Shown here one piece after another: positions 1-8,790 of a stretch of 64,000 bases of DNA; positions within the stretch are counted from its first letter, which is position 1, and each line of letters starts with the position of its first letter. Under the pieces are notes generated by a model. It worked only from the letters and a program-made list of their open reading frames with translations. It was not told where the DNA came from and did not search any database. Source of the stretch: Exiguobacterium sibiricum 7-3 (lineage in GTDB: Bacteria > Bacillota > Bacilli > Exiguobacteriales > Exiguobacteriaceae); the NCBI RefSeq assembly GCF_000620865.1, contig NZ_KK211190.1, forward strand, positions 385,971-449,970. The letters are read 5' to 3'. A program made the position numbers and the translations under genes.

Positions 1-1
1 A

Positions 2-514
2 TCAATTAGTCCGATTCTGTCGTTGTATGTCCGGGAACTCAGTCCCGGTACGGAACGATTGGCCCTGTTATCCGGAATCGTCGCGTCGGCTCCCGGTATT
101 GCGGCGTTGATCGCTGCCCAGCGGCTCGGTCGGTTGTCGGATAAAATCGGGGCAGAACGCGTCTTGTTCTTCGCCTTGTTAATCTTCGCAGCCTTCTTGA
201 TTCCGCAAGCCTTCGTGACCGATACGAGTCAATTGATTGTCTTACGGATGGGACTCGGATTTGCGACCGCTGCCTTGATGCCGTCGGTCCAGGCGCTGCT
301 TCGGAAACACACACCGGCGAATGCATCGGGTCGGATTTTCGGTTACAACCAGTCGGCCCAGTTCATGGGGAATTTCCTCGGACCACTCGCGGGTGGCCAG
401 ATTGCCGGTCACTTCGGTTTCGAAGCGTTGTTCCTGTTTACCGGTCTGATTGTCATCACGAACGCGGTGCTTGAACGGACGCAAACGGCTGTCCTCAGCA
501 AAAAACATTCATGA
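2..514 (+). CDS. MFS transporter, C-terminal part (cut by window edge)
   Basis: The reading frame is open from the first bases of the window to the stop at 514, so this is the last 170 or so residues of a longer protein. It shows alternating hydrophobic membrane segments and a SDKIGAERV-like loop, the conserved Asp-Lys/Gly-rich cytoplasmic loop of major facilitator superfamily exporters. A later helix reads NFLGPLAGGQIAGHFGF, as in the drug:proton antiporter branch. The segment beginning SPILSLYVREL matches the usual first half of that repeat. It therefore probably exports a drug or small metabolite through the cytoplasmic membrane, but the substrate cannot be read. A strong hairpin terminator follows directly. 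The TTG at position 23 is internal, not a start. Confidence 0.85.
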   Translation, partial: SISPILSLYVRELSPGTERLALLSGIVASAPGIAALIAAQRLGRLSDKIGAERVLFFALLIFAAFLIPQAFVTDTSQLIVLRMGLGFATAALMPSVQALLRKHTPANASGRIFGYNQSAQFMGNFLGPLAGGQIAGHFGFEALFLFTGLIVITNAVLERTQTAVLSKKHS

Positions 515-522
515 TGCATACG

Positions 523-560
523 AAAAAGGCTGTTTCGATTTTCATCGGAACAGCCTTTTT
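523..560. terminator. bidirectional intrinsic terminator
   Basis: A 16-bp stem with one G-T pair is flanked by A and T runs on both sides. It lies between two convergent genes, the MFS transporter and the EAL protein, and can serve both. Confidence 0.85.
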
Positions 561-575
561 GATCTGTGAGAAATG

Positions 576-3068
576 TCAGGATAACATGAAGAACTCATCG
601 AGCTTCAGTTGCTCGGACGTTTCGAGGGCTTTCATGATTTGACCTGACTGGGCACGGATTTTATAGTCGGCTGAATAATGGAACAGTCCGTTATCGAGTT
701 CAGTCACAGCGAGTGGTTCAATCAGTATTTTCGGATGGACGATATCCGTTAATTGAAGCGACAGCTCGATTTGATGGTCGACTGGCAGGCGGATTGACGC
801 ATAAAAATGAACAGAGCGGTTCGTACTGCGGGTGATGAGGATCGGGGAAGCCCCGACGTTGACATCCTTTCCGTTCAATCGTGTGATCGAGATAAGTCCG
901 TGTAGAGACGGCAACGGTTTTTTCGGTGACTTCTTCATCGATTCTACCGGCTGCAGGACTCCTTGTTTCAAAAGAAGACGTAACGCTTCGATGCCGACGG
1001 GTCGGCTGAACAGGTAACCTTGGACGGCATGGCATTCAAAATTCCGGAACTGATCGAGTTGGGTCAGCGTCTCGATTCCTTCGGCGACGACGGACAACTG
1101 AAATTCTTTCGCCAGGTAAACGATGCTTTTGATTAATGGAACCGACCGGTCGTCTTCTTCGAGTTGGGCGACGAACGACCGGTCAAGTTTCAGACTGCTG
1201 ATCGGATACGTTTGAAGACTGCTTAAGGAAGAAACGCCGCTCCCGTAGCCGTCAAGGATCAGCTGGATGCCTAACTGGTGGAGCTGCTGCAACGTCTCTT
1301 TGACGAACTCACTTTCGTGCAACAGGATGCTTTCCTGAAGCTCGAGTTGTAAGTACCGCGCCGGGACTTGATAGCGATGCAGGCACGTACGGATCGTTTG
1401 GAAGAAGTCACGGTGAAGCAGTTGATTCGAAGAGAGATTGATTGAAATCGGGACGATCGGAACACGTTGTTGCAAGAGGGATTGAATCGTCTGACAGACG
1501 GTGTCGAGCACCCATTCTCCGATGGGCAGATAACAATGACCTTCTTCCGACAACGGGATGAAGTCTTGTGGAGGAATACGTCCCCATTCGGGATGATCCC
1601 AACGAATCAAAGCTTCACATGCTAAAATCTGTCCGCTCCATATGTCGACCTTGGGTTGGTATTCAAGAAACAGTTCGTCTTGTTCGATTGCATGACGCAG
1701 ACTCTGCTCGAGCTGATGACGACGATAGATTTCAAGGTCGAGCTGTGACGTATAAAATTCGTAAGCGGGTTGTACCTTTAGTTTGGCACGGGACAAAGCA
1801 CGATTGGCAGTCTGGAGTAACTCTGTTGCCGTCGTCTCGTCATGTTGGAACGGACTGAGACCAATCGCAAGTTCGGCCGCCAGTTCGTAGCCTTCAATCT
1901 GAAAACGGGTCGTGTTCAGCGTTAACAACTTGAGGCATATCTCTTTCAGGATGACTTCGTCGAACGGTTGTGTCGACAAAGCGGCATAATGGTCGCCGGC
2001 AAGGCGGGCGCAATAGAGGTCCGGTAATGTTTCCGTTAAATAGTGACTCGTCTGTCGCAACCATTGATCACCAATCTCATAGCCGATCTGTTCATTGATC
2101 TGATGCAACTGATTAAAATCAAGCGATAAAATCGTAAACGGATGATCAGTCCGGATCAGGTGCTCGACTTCTTCGAGGAACAGGGTCCGATTTGGCAGTC
2201 CGGTCACTTCATCATATAAAGAGAGCTTGCGAATCTCTTCTGGTTGGATCGTCCGGTCTGGCACACGTTCCGGTTCATTATCGGGTGTAGCGACAGCCTG
2301 AAACAGAAAACTGAACAGCTCCTGAGAATTTTCTTCGAAACGCAACCCTTGGCACGTGACATCTTGTGTGTAGTCACGTGTTTGATTCATTCGTAAAGAA
2401 CAGGAGACAGTTGGTTCACCTGTCTGAAGAAGCGTCAGTTGTTGTTTAAAGCGTGACCGGTCTTCGGGATGAATTTCATATAAAAATTCATCGTAATCGA
2501 GGGAAGTCAGCCGATGTTGTGAGATATCAAGTAAAGAGGCGAAATGAGCCGATAAAGTCAGCCGGTCCTGTGTCGTTTCGTACTCAAAAAAAGCCAGTCC
2601 TGGAAGCGATGCGGTCAGCTGTTCTTTCGCCGAGAGTCGGGTATGCTGAAGTCGAAGCTGGATATGTTGAGTGATGTCCCGGGCAATGCCGTAGACACCG
2701 ATGATGACATGATTTTGATAGATTGGAATATTCGTGACGTTCATCGTCAAACGATGCCCGTCGTGATGGGTAACTTCTGCTGTGAAGTGAATGGTCTCGC
2801 CGGTTAAGGCCCGTTGTTTGAGCGGAGCAATCCGTTTGGCTTCAGCGGATGTGATGAAGTCGCTGAAATATTGGTGATGGAGTTTTTTTCCGCCATAGCC
2901 GAGCAACAGGGACAGTTTTTGATTGTAGGAGACGATTTGGCCTTCCAGATTTAAGGTATAGACCGCATCCGGATGATTTTCGAGAAAGTGTGTCGCGTCG
3001 ACCAGTTGTTTAAAATCAAGCGAGCCGTTGATGAAGGATTCTGTGTTCTTCTTTTTGAAGAAGGGCAT
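576..3068 (-). CDS. PAS-PAS-GGDEF-EAL protein with PilZ-like tail, probably catalytically impaired
   Basis: An 830-residue cytoplasmic signalling protein of the c-di-GMP family. Two PAS-like regions (about 30-135 and 150-250) precede a GGDEF domain (about 280-435), an EAL domain (about 450-700) and a C-terminal beta-rich region (about 720-815) that resembles PilZ but lacks the RxxxR motif. The GGDEF signature is degenerate (AGDHY, 357-361), so cyclase activity is unlikely. EAL (485-487), NLSS, KLDRSF, VAEGIET and QGYLFSRP are present, but the metal-binding DDFG motif reads DGYG (606-609), so phosphodiesterase activity is doubtful too. It may act as a c-di-GMP receptor. A paralogue with an intact DDFG lies at 57527-60382. 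It is a single gene, convergent with the MFS gene and divergent from flhO-flhP, which fits a role in motility or surface control. Confidence 0.9.
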   Translation of the reverse strand: MPFFKKKNTESFINGSLDFKQLVDATHFLENHPDAVYTLNLEGQIVSYNQKLSLLLGYGGKKLHHQYFSDFITSAEAKRIAPLKQRALTGETIHFTAEVTHHDGHRLTMNVTNIPIYQNHVIIGVYGIARDITQHIQLRLQHTRLSAKEQLTASLPGLAFFEYETTQDRLTLSAHFASLLDISQHRLTSLDYDEFLYEIHPEDRSRFKQQLTLLQTGEPTVSCSLRMNQTRDYTQDVTCQGLRFEENSQELFSFLFQAVATPDNEPERVPDRTIQPEEIRKLSLYDEVTGLPNRTLFLEEVEHLIRTDHPFTILSLDFNQLHQINEQIGYEIGDQWLRQTSHYLTETLPDLYCARLAGDHYAALSTQPFDEVILKEICLKLLTLNTTRFQIEGYELAAELAIGLSPFQHDETTATELLQTANRALSRAKLKVQPAYEFYTSQLDLEIYRRHQLEQSLRHAIEQDELFLEYQPKVDIWSGQILACEALIRWDHPEWGRIPPQDFIPLSEEGHCYLPIGEWVLDTVCQTIQSLLQQRVPIVPISINLSSNQLLHRDFFQTIRTCLHRYQVPARYLQLELQESILLHESEFVKETLQQLHQLGIQLILDGYGSGVSSLSSLQTYPISSLKLDRSFVAQLEEDDRSVPLIKSIVYLAKEFQLSVVAEGIETLTQLDQFRNFECHAVQGYLFSRPVGIEALRLLLKQGVLQPVESMKKSPKKPLPSLHGLISITRLNGKDVNVGASPILITRSTNRSVHFYASIRLPVDHQIELSLQLTDIVHPKILIEPLAVTELDNGLFHYSADYKIRAQSGQIMKALETSEQLKLDEFFMLS

Positions 3069-3224
3069 AATCTCACCTCATTTAGTATCGTTATAACTTG
3101 ATTATAACAATTTATGGGATTTAGAAATATCGTGTCTGTTGAAAAATAAGCAAATGTTTTTGAACAACAGGGGTAGGCCTTTCGATGCATCTACGAGATT
3201 CATTGCCTTATTTTGAAAAAAACA

Positions 3225-3251
3225 TCGAATTTCCAAAAAATTGACCGATAT
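3225..3251 (+). promoter_or_regulatory. possible sigma-D (flagellar) promoter for flhO-flhP
   Basis: ACCGATAT at 3244-3251 matches seven of eight positions of the sigma-D -10 element (GCCGATAT) about 50 bases before flhO. The -35 region 15 bases upstream (TCGA against TAAA) is poor. B. subtilis flhO-flhP are sigma-D dependent, which makes the match more credible. Confidence 0.4.
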
Positions 3252-3298
3252 ACTTAAGGAACAGAATTGAACAATAAGTCAATGAGGAGCCAACACAT

Positions 3299-4087
3299 AT
3301 GTTACGAGGAATGTATACGGCGTCTGGTGCGATGCAGGCGTTACAACGGCAACAAGAAATGTTAAGCAATAACCTGGCCAACGCCCGGACGCCGGGATTC
3401 CGGGCCGATCAGGCGTCCCTGCGGACCTTTCCGGAGATGATGATCCAGCAGTCGGGCATCAACGAACAATCCGGTGTCCGTTCACGCGGGACGGTCGGAA
3501 AACTCGCGACCGGTGTCTTCATGCAGGCAGCAACACCGAACTTTGCCCTCGGTTCGATCACGGAGACGGGCAATGCGACGGATCTTCAAATCAGTTCGCT
3601 TGAAGGGGCAGCCTTGTTTACAATCCGGCATGCCGATCCTGCGACCGGTGAAGAAGAGACCCTGTACACGACGAACGGTCAGTTCGCTGTCGGACAGGAC
3701 GGTCTCCTGCGGACGACGGAAAATGATCTTGTCCTTGGTGACGACGGTCAACCGCTCAACGTCGTGAATGAAGATTTCACCGTCAGTGCGGACGGTGCTG
3801 TCACGGACGGGAACGGTCAAGCAATCGGTAACCTCGGTCTTGTCGTGACGAATCAGCCGGAGACGCTTGAGCGGACCGGGAACGGTCTGTTCCGTTCGCC
3901 GGACGCGTTAAACGCCGGTGCCGTCAAAGTCGATCAAGGCGTGCTCGAACTCGGGAATGTCGAAGTCGAACAGACGATGACAGAGATGAATGCCGGTCTC
4001 CGTCAATTCGAAGCCAATCAGAAAGTCATCCAGGCCTATGACCGGACCGCTGAAAGAGCAGTCTCGGAAATCGGACGCGTCCGTTAA
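3299..4087 (+). CDS. flhO: flagellar rod/hook-basal-body protein FlhO
   Basis: A 262-residue protein of the FlgG/FlgF/FlgE family. It carries the N-terminal signature MLRGMYTASGAM...QQEMLSNNLANARTPGFRADQ and the C-terminal VEQTMTEMNAGLRQFEANQKVIQAYD segment, which together form the coiled-coil rod core of axial flagellar proteins. Length and sequence fit FlhO, exported by the flagellar type III apparatus to the distal rod. GAGGAG sits 9 bases before the ATG. flhP follows 15 bases later, so the two are co-transcribed, as in Bacillus. The third position is GC-rich, as in core chromosomal genes here. Confidence 0.9.
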   Translation: MLRGMYTASGAMQALQRQQEMLSNNLANARTPGFRADQASLRTFPEMMIQQSGINEQSGVRSRGTVGKLATGVFMQAATPNFALGSITETGNATDLQISSLEGAALFTIRHADPATGEEETLYTTNGQFAVGQDGLLRTTENDLVLGDDGQPLNVVNEDFTVSADGAVTDGNGQAIGNLGLVVTNQPETLERTGNGLFRSPDALNAGAVKVDQGVLELGNVEVEQTMTEMNAGLRQFEANQKVIQAYDRTAERAVSEIGRVR

Positions 4088-4102
4088 TCAAGGAGGAAAT
4101 TC

Positions 4103-4888
4103 ATGCAATCACTTTATACGTCGGCCAGTACGATGGCTCAGCTTCAAAAACAGCTTGATACGACGGGACATAATTTGGCGAACGCCAATACGAACGGATA
4201 CAAACGACGGGATTCCCAGTTCAATGAACTGCTCGTCCGGAATCTGAATAACCAACCGGCGGGACTGACGACCGGACCGCTGACGACACCGGCCGGTCTC
4301 CGCCTCGGTGTCGGCGGGTATGTCGCCAATGAAGCGACGCGTTTCGCAACCGGGACGTTCCAAAATACCGGACGCAAGCTCGATGCGGCCCTCAGCAATC
4401 CCCACCATTTCTTTGGTGTGATTGATGCGGATGGCGTGACGAAATTTACACGCGACGGCAATTTTGAATTGTCACCGCAGGCAAACGGTCAAGTTCTATT
4501 GACGGATGATGCCGGACGTTCGGTCATCAATCAGGCGAACGAACCGATCACGTTCCCGGACAATGCGACGTCGATTGAACTGAACAAGGATGGCAACATC
4601 ACCGGCGTACTGAACGGCGAACGCCGTGTGCTCGCCCGGATTGGCGTCGCCGATATTCCGAACCACGGGGAATTGACGGATGTCGGAGGCGGACTCTTCA
4701 CCGCGACGGGACGATACCAGAACACGACAACCGTGAATCCGTTGACGGTCGGAACGCTTGAGACATCGAATGTCGATATGGCGACGGAGATGACGAACTT
4801 GACGCAAATTCAGCGGGCCTATCAGTTTAATTCAAAAGCCCTGACGACATCGGACCAGATGATGGGCATCGTGACGTCGCTGAAATAA
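4103..4888 (+). CDS. flhP: flagellar rod/hook-basal-body protein FlhP
   Basis: A 261-residue paralogue of the preceding protein. It has the rod-protein N-terminus LYTSASTMAQLQKQLDTTGHNLANANTNGYK and the C-terminal VDMATEMTNLTQIQRAYQFNSKALTTSD segment that packs into the flagellar axial structure. The order flhO-flhP matches Bacillus and supports the assignment over FlgG or FlgE, which normally lie in the fla/che operon. AAGGAGG precedes the ATG. It is followed by a terminator, so the operon has two genes. Confidence 0.9.
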   Translation: MQSLYTSASTMAQLQKQLDTTGHNLANANTNGYKRRDSQFNELLVRNLNNQPAGLTTGPLTTPAGLRLGVGGYVANEATRFATGTFQNTGRKLDAALSNPHHFFGVIDADGVTKFTRDGNFELSPQANGQVLLTDDAGRSVINQANEPITFPDNATSIELNKDGNITGVLNGERRVLARIGVADIPNHGELTDVGGGLFTATGRYQNTTTVNPLTVGTLETSNVDMATEMTNLTQIQRAYQFNSKALTTSDQMMGIVTSLK

Positions 4889-4913
4889 GCGGAAAATGTA
4901 TATCTGAATACAC

Positions 4914-4955
4914 GAAAGAGGGGGCCGGATTTTTAAAATCCGACTCCCTCTTTTC
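4914..4955. terminator. intrinsic terminator after flhP
   Basis: A long AAAGAGGG.../...CCCTCTTT stem with one internal mismatch and a T-rich tail on the + strand. The convergent dehydrogenase gene ends close by and may share it. Confidence 0.8.
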
Positions 4956-4990
4956 TGTTTGTACTGACGCTGATGTCAGTGTGGATACGA

Positions 4991-5854
4991 TTAGTTTTTT
5001 TTCAACGCGAGATAAATCGCGGCCATGTCTTCGTCGCCGTGACCCTCTTCTAAAGCGTTTTGGTACTGCTTGTTTGCCGTCGTTGCCAGGGGCAGGTCAA
5101 GCGTCAAGCGTTTCGCTTCTTCCGTGATTAACCCGAGATCTTTTGCCATCAGGCGAAGCGGGAACGCAGGCGGGAACTTTTCCTCCCGGTACATCGTTTG
5201 TTTGCCTTGGAAAAGCGGTGTGTTCATCCCGGAAGCACCGATCAGCTGGAGGAGCTTGTTTTTATCGAGTCCGGCCCGTTCGCCAAGCAACAGCGTCTCG
5301 GCAACACCTTCCCCGACAAGTGCGAGCAGGAGGTTGATGGCGAGTTTTGCTGAACTCCCTGTTCCGTGGGCACCGAAATGAATGCTTTCTTTTCCGAGAA
5401 TCTCGAAGTAGGGACGACAGGCGGCAATCGCCTGTTCGTCTCCGCCGAGTAACAGAACGAGTTGACCTGCTTCAGCAACCCCGACGGATCCGGAGACCGG
5501 GGCTTCGATATAGATTGCACCAATCTGTTCGGCACGTTCCGAAAATGAAGTCGATTGATCCGGTGAAATCGTACTCAAGTTGACGAGGGTTTTCCCTGAC
5601 AGTGCACTCGTCAGCAGCCCGTCTTCCTGTTCGAAGACCGCCGTGATGGCAGGACCATCCGCGAGCATCAGAAAGATGATGTCCGACTGTTCGACGACGG
5701 CGCGGGGCGATTCGAGCGCGACAGCCCCTTCTTTGACGAGAGAAGCCGTCTTCTCGACCGTCCGGTTATAAACGTTAACCTGGTGCCCGGCCTGTCTGAG
5801 ACGTAACGCCATCGGCACTCCCATATGACCTAATCCAATCCAACCTAATGTCAT
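4991..5854 (-). CDS. NAD(P)-dependent beta-hydroxyacid dehydrogenase (3-hydroxyisobutyrate dehydrogenase family)
   Basis: A 287-residue soluble oxidoreductase. The Rossmann motif GLGHMG lies at about residues 7-12, followed by the substrate-binding APVSGSVGVAEAGQL segment and the catalytic lysine region GTGSSAKLAINLLL. Order and length match 3-hydroxyisobutyrate, tartronate semialdehyde and related dehydrogenases (MmsB, GarR, YkwC). The exact substrate cannot be told, and the neighbours do not help. ATG at 5854 was chosen over the adjacent TTG at 5857 because AAGGGAG is better spaced to it. It is a single gene, transcribed towards flhP. Confidence 0.85.
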   Translation of the reverse strand: MTLGWIGLGHMGVPMALRLRQAGHQVNVYNRTVEKTASLVKEGAVALESPRAVVEQSDIIFLMLADGPAITAVFEQEDGLLTSALSGKTLVNLSTISPDQSTSFSERAEQIGAIYIEAPVSGSVGVAEAGQLVLLLGGDEQAIAACRPYFEILGKESIHFGAHGTGSSAKLAINLLLALVGEGVAETLLLGERAGLDKNKLLQLIGASGMNTPLFQGKQTMYREEKFPPAFPLRLMAKDLGLITEEAKRLTLDLPLATTANKQYQNALEEGHGDEDMAAIYLALKKN

Positions 5855-5922
5855 CAATAGAACTCCCTTCGTTTTTCAGCTCTTTCTCTCAATACCCGTC
5901 CTGCAGCGGTCCATAACCTGAC

Positions 5923-5960
5923 AAAAAAACGTGCCTCGTCTGATTCAGACAAAGGCACGT
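5923..5960 (-). terminator. intrinsic terminator of the sensor kinase gene
   Basis: On the minus strand an ACGTGCCT/AGGCACGT stem encloses a second small GTCTGA/TCAGAC hairpin and is followed by a run of T. Confidence 0.8.
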
Positions 5961-5964
5961 CAGC

Positions 5965-8508
5965 TTATTCTTCGTACGTGAGGATGGTCGAGATGACCGC
6001 AATCGGGAAGCGGATCGTAAAGGTCGATCCGGCACCGATCGTCGATTCGACATCGATCGTCCCGTTATGATGTTTGACGATTTCCTTACAAATCGATAGA
6101 CCAAGTCCGGTTCCACCGATTTTCCGGGTTTCCGAATTGTCGACCCGGTAGAACTTATCGAACAACTTCGACATCGCTTCTTGCGGAATCCCGATTCCCT
6201 GGTCGCGAATCGTGATTTCAGCGAAGCCGTCGTGGTTTTCGATCCGAATCGCGACATCGCCGCCGTCCGGTGAATATTTGATGGCATTGCTGAGCAGGTT
6301 GTTTAGCAACTGTTTGATTTTTTCCGAATCAGCATCAATCATGATTGGACCTTCCGCCTCAAACGACAACTGGTGTGTCGTGTGCGAGGCATCATGGAAA
6401 TCGATCAGTTCGCTTGCGAGCTGGACGAGATCGAACGTCGCCATCTGGTAACGCTGTTCGCTTGACTCCATCCGTTGGACATCGAGGAAGTCGTTGACGA
6501 GTGTCGTCAGACGGCCCGTCTCCGAATGAATCGTCGTCAGGTATTTCCGTTGTTTCAAGGAATCGATTTCCCGGTTGAGCATCAATTCTGTGAAACCATA
6601 GATTGAGGATAACGGTGTCCGGAGTTCATGGGAGACCGTCGAAACGAACTCTTCTTTCATCCGGTCGGCTTCCGTCTCCTTCGTGACATCACGCAGGACA
6701 AGCATCGTTCCGACCCAGACCTGATTGATCTGGATTTTTTCCGAATAAATCTGGATGTAGGCACTTTGCGAGCGGATCGAGACGAGTAAGCTGTCTTTCG
6801 GCAGATTCTGTTCGACGATTTGTTCGATATACTGTTCGAACGGTTCCGGCTCATCGATGATGGCGGAGAGCGCCGACATCGCCTGGCGGAAGGACGACAG
6901 ATTGCTTTCGTCCTGGTATTCCGTCTGGACTTCCGGGAAAAGTTTCATCAACGGTTCATTGACGAGCAGTTCGTCTGATTCATGTTCGATGTAGACGACA
7001 GCTTCCCGGATCGAGTTCAACAGTTGACCGGTCTTATTTTTCTCATGGATCATCTTTTCATAAATCCCCATCCGCATCAGCGAGAGTGACAGCTGGTGCG
7101 AGAACGACAGGATGTCGCCCATCTGTTCCGGTGTGAAGGCATCACGGTAACGGACGAGGTAGACACAGGCGATGATCTGTTCTTCGTTCGGGTCAAGAAT
7201 CGGCACGGCGACTTCATACATGTAATACGGATACGGCAACGGACTGTCGTGTGCGACTTGTTTCGATGAGTGGACCGGTCGTTTCAGGACACGTGCCCGG
7301 TGGAACAAGGACTGGTCATCCTTGACGAGCTGACCGACCATCTCTTCCGTCATCCCGTATTCAATCGTTGAACGGACGTCATGCTGATCAAGGAACAGCA
7401 GGGCACCGATTTCCGATTGCGTGATCGAGACGAGTTTTTCGATGATTTCCGGATAGGCCGTCAACGTCTCGCGTGATGCCAGTGTCTCCGTCAGTTCGTT
7501 GCGATATTTGAGATGCTGTTCGCTGCGCAACGTGATTTCGAGTGCTTCCTCGAGTTCCTCTTGCTGCGCTTGCAGTTCTTCCTGCTGGGCGACGAGCTCT
7601 TCCTGTTGCGCCTGTAACTCTTCATTTTTCGCCAGCATATGGACTTTATTGTCGGCGATCGATGTCGCCATCCGATTAAACGATGTCGTCAATGTATACA
7701 GTTCATCCTGACGTTTCGGTAATGGGATGTTGTCGATGTCCTCACCACTGGCGAGCAGGGCGCTGTCACGGGATAACGTATTGACCTGCTTCGTCACCCG
7801 GCTGATGAAGGGGCGAACGAGCAGCAACAGGATGATGACGAGAACCACGAGATTCGAGAGCCAGATGAACTGGGCGACCCGCATCTCGCCGAGCAGGCTG
7901 GTCTTCGCTTCCGTCTCCTTGTCCTGAATCAATGTCAGGTAGTTGGCGAGCAACGTATCGATGCCGGCAGCATCGGCATCTGTCGTCAATTGACTGTTCG
8001 TGCCTTTTAGTGTTCCGTTCTCATTAAATAAATCGTCCCCGTTTGATAAGGAAGCAAGTGTCTTTGGATCGAGGAACGCCTCGTCAATCGAACCTTGTTT
8101 CTTACCGGCGACATATTCCGTCAAAAGTGGAAGGGCGGTCCCGAAGTAATCGTCGTAAAGCGTTCGGGTCGCGACCGCATAGTCCTTCCCTTGTTCATAA
8201 ATGGCATTTTTTTCGAACCAGGTCGTCAAACGATTGATTTCCCGCTGGTTCGCTTTGATTGTATCGAGCATTTCTGGTGTGCCGAACAGCACATACGATT
8301 TCACATTGCTCTGCACAAGTGTCCATTCGTTGGCTAACGCATTGGCGTTCGTCCGGCGTTCCCGTAAATCATCGAAGGTCATATTCGTCTGGTCGATCTT
8401 TCGTTCCGTATAGTTGTAGACGATCGCTGACGTCAGACTGAGTGCGATGAAAACCATATAAAAGGCAAACATCAATTGGCGACCAATTTTTTGATTAATC
8501 CATTTCAC
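5965..8508 (-). CDS. membrane sensor histidine kinase (HAMP-GAF-PAS-HisKA-HATPase)
   Basis: An 847-residue two-component sensor. Membrane helices at about 12-32 and 214-236 enclose a mostly helical extracytoplasmic domain of about 180 residues. A HAMP domain (238-290) follows, then a coiled coil of near-perfect QAQQEEL heptads (about 295-325), a GAF-like domain (about 340-480), a PAS-like domain (about 490-605), HisKA with phospho-acceptor His627 in VSHELRTP, and an ATPase domain with DQGIGIP and GGTGLGLSI. It autophosphorylates and passes phosphate to a response regulator. No regulator gene is adjacent, so the partner is encoded elsewhere. The GTG start has GGAGG 8 bases upstream. The signal is unknown; the heptad linker is common in Firmicute kinases with several input domains. 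Confidence 0.9.
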   Translation of the reverse strand: MKWINQKIGRQLMFAFYMVFIALSLTSAIVYNYTERKIDQTNMTFDDLRERRTNANALANEWTLVQSNVKSYVLFGTPEMLDTIKANQREINRLTTWFEKNAIYEQGKDYAVATRTLYDDYFGTALPLLTEYVAGKKQGSIDEAFLDPKTLASLSNGDDLFNENGTLKGTNSQLTTDADAAGIDTLLANYLTLIQDKETEAKTSLLGEMRVAQFIWLSNLVVLVIILLLLVRPFISRVTKQVNTLSRDSALLASGEDIDNIPLPKRQDELYTLTTSFNRMATSIADNKVHMLAKNEELQAQQEELVAQQEELQAQQEELEEALEITLRSEQHLKYRNELTETLASRETLTAYPEIIEKLVSITQSEIGALLFLDQHDVRSTIEYGMTEEMVGQLVKDDQSLFHRARVLKRPVHSSKQVAHDSPLPYPYYMYEVAVPILDPNEEQIIACVYLVRYRDAFTPEQMGDILSFSHQLSLSLMRMGIYEKMIHEKNKTGQLLNSIREAVVYIEHESDELLVNEPLMKLFPEVQTEYQDESNLSSFRQAMSALSAIIDEPEPFEQYIEQIVEQNLPKDSLLVSIRSQSAYIQIYSEKIQINQVWVGTMLVLRDVTKETEADRMKEEFVSTVSHELRTPLSSIYGFTELMLNREIDSLKQRKYLTTIHSETGRLTTLVNDFLDVQRMESSEQRYQMATFDLVQLASELIDFHDASHTTHQLSFEAEGPIMIDADSEKIKQLLNNLLSNAIKYSPDGGDVAIRIENHDGFAEITIRDQGIGIPQEAMSKLFDKFYRVDNSETRKIGGTGLGLSICKEIVKHHNGTIDVESTIGAGSTFTIRFPIAVISTILTYEE

Positions 8509-8790
8509 TTGTTTATCCTCCGTATATTATTTTGTAAGGTTCAAAAAATTAATCCGGTATTTTTATCTTACTTAATTAAATGGGCATTCATCAAACTTTA
8601 ACACGCAAAGATGCAAAAAAGATATTTTATTTACTGGATTTATGACAAGAATGAAAAAGCAATCCACTTTACGGATATTCTTGAATGAACAATCCTTCAA
8701 CTATTTTTTGAAAATAAGGATTAGAAGAGGGGGAATAAAGGAAATCTAATGAAGGAGAAGTCCTCATTTTAATCATAAGGAAGTGACAAG

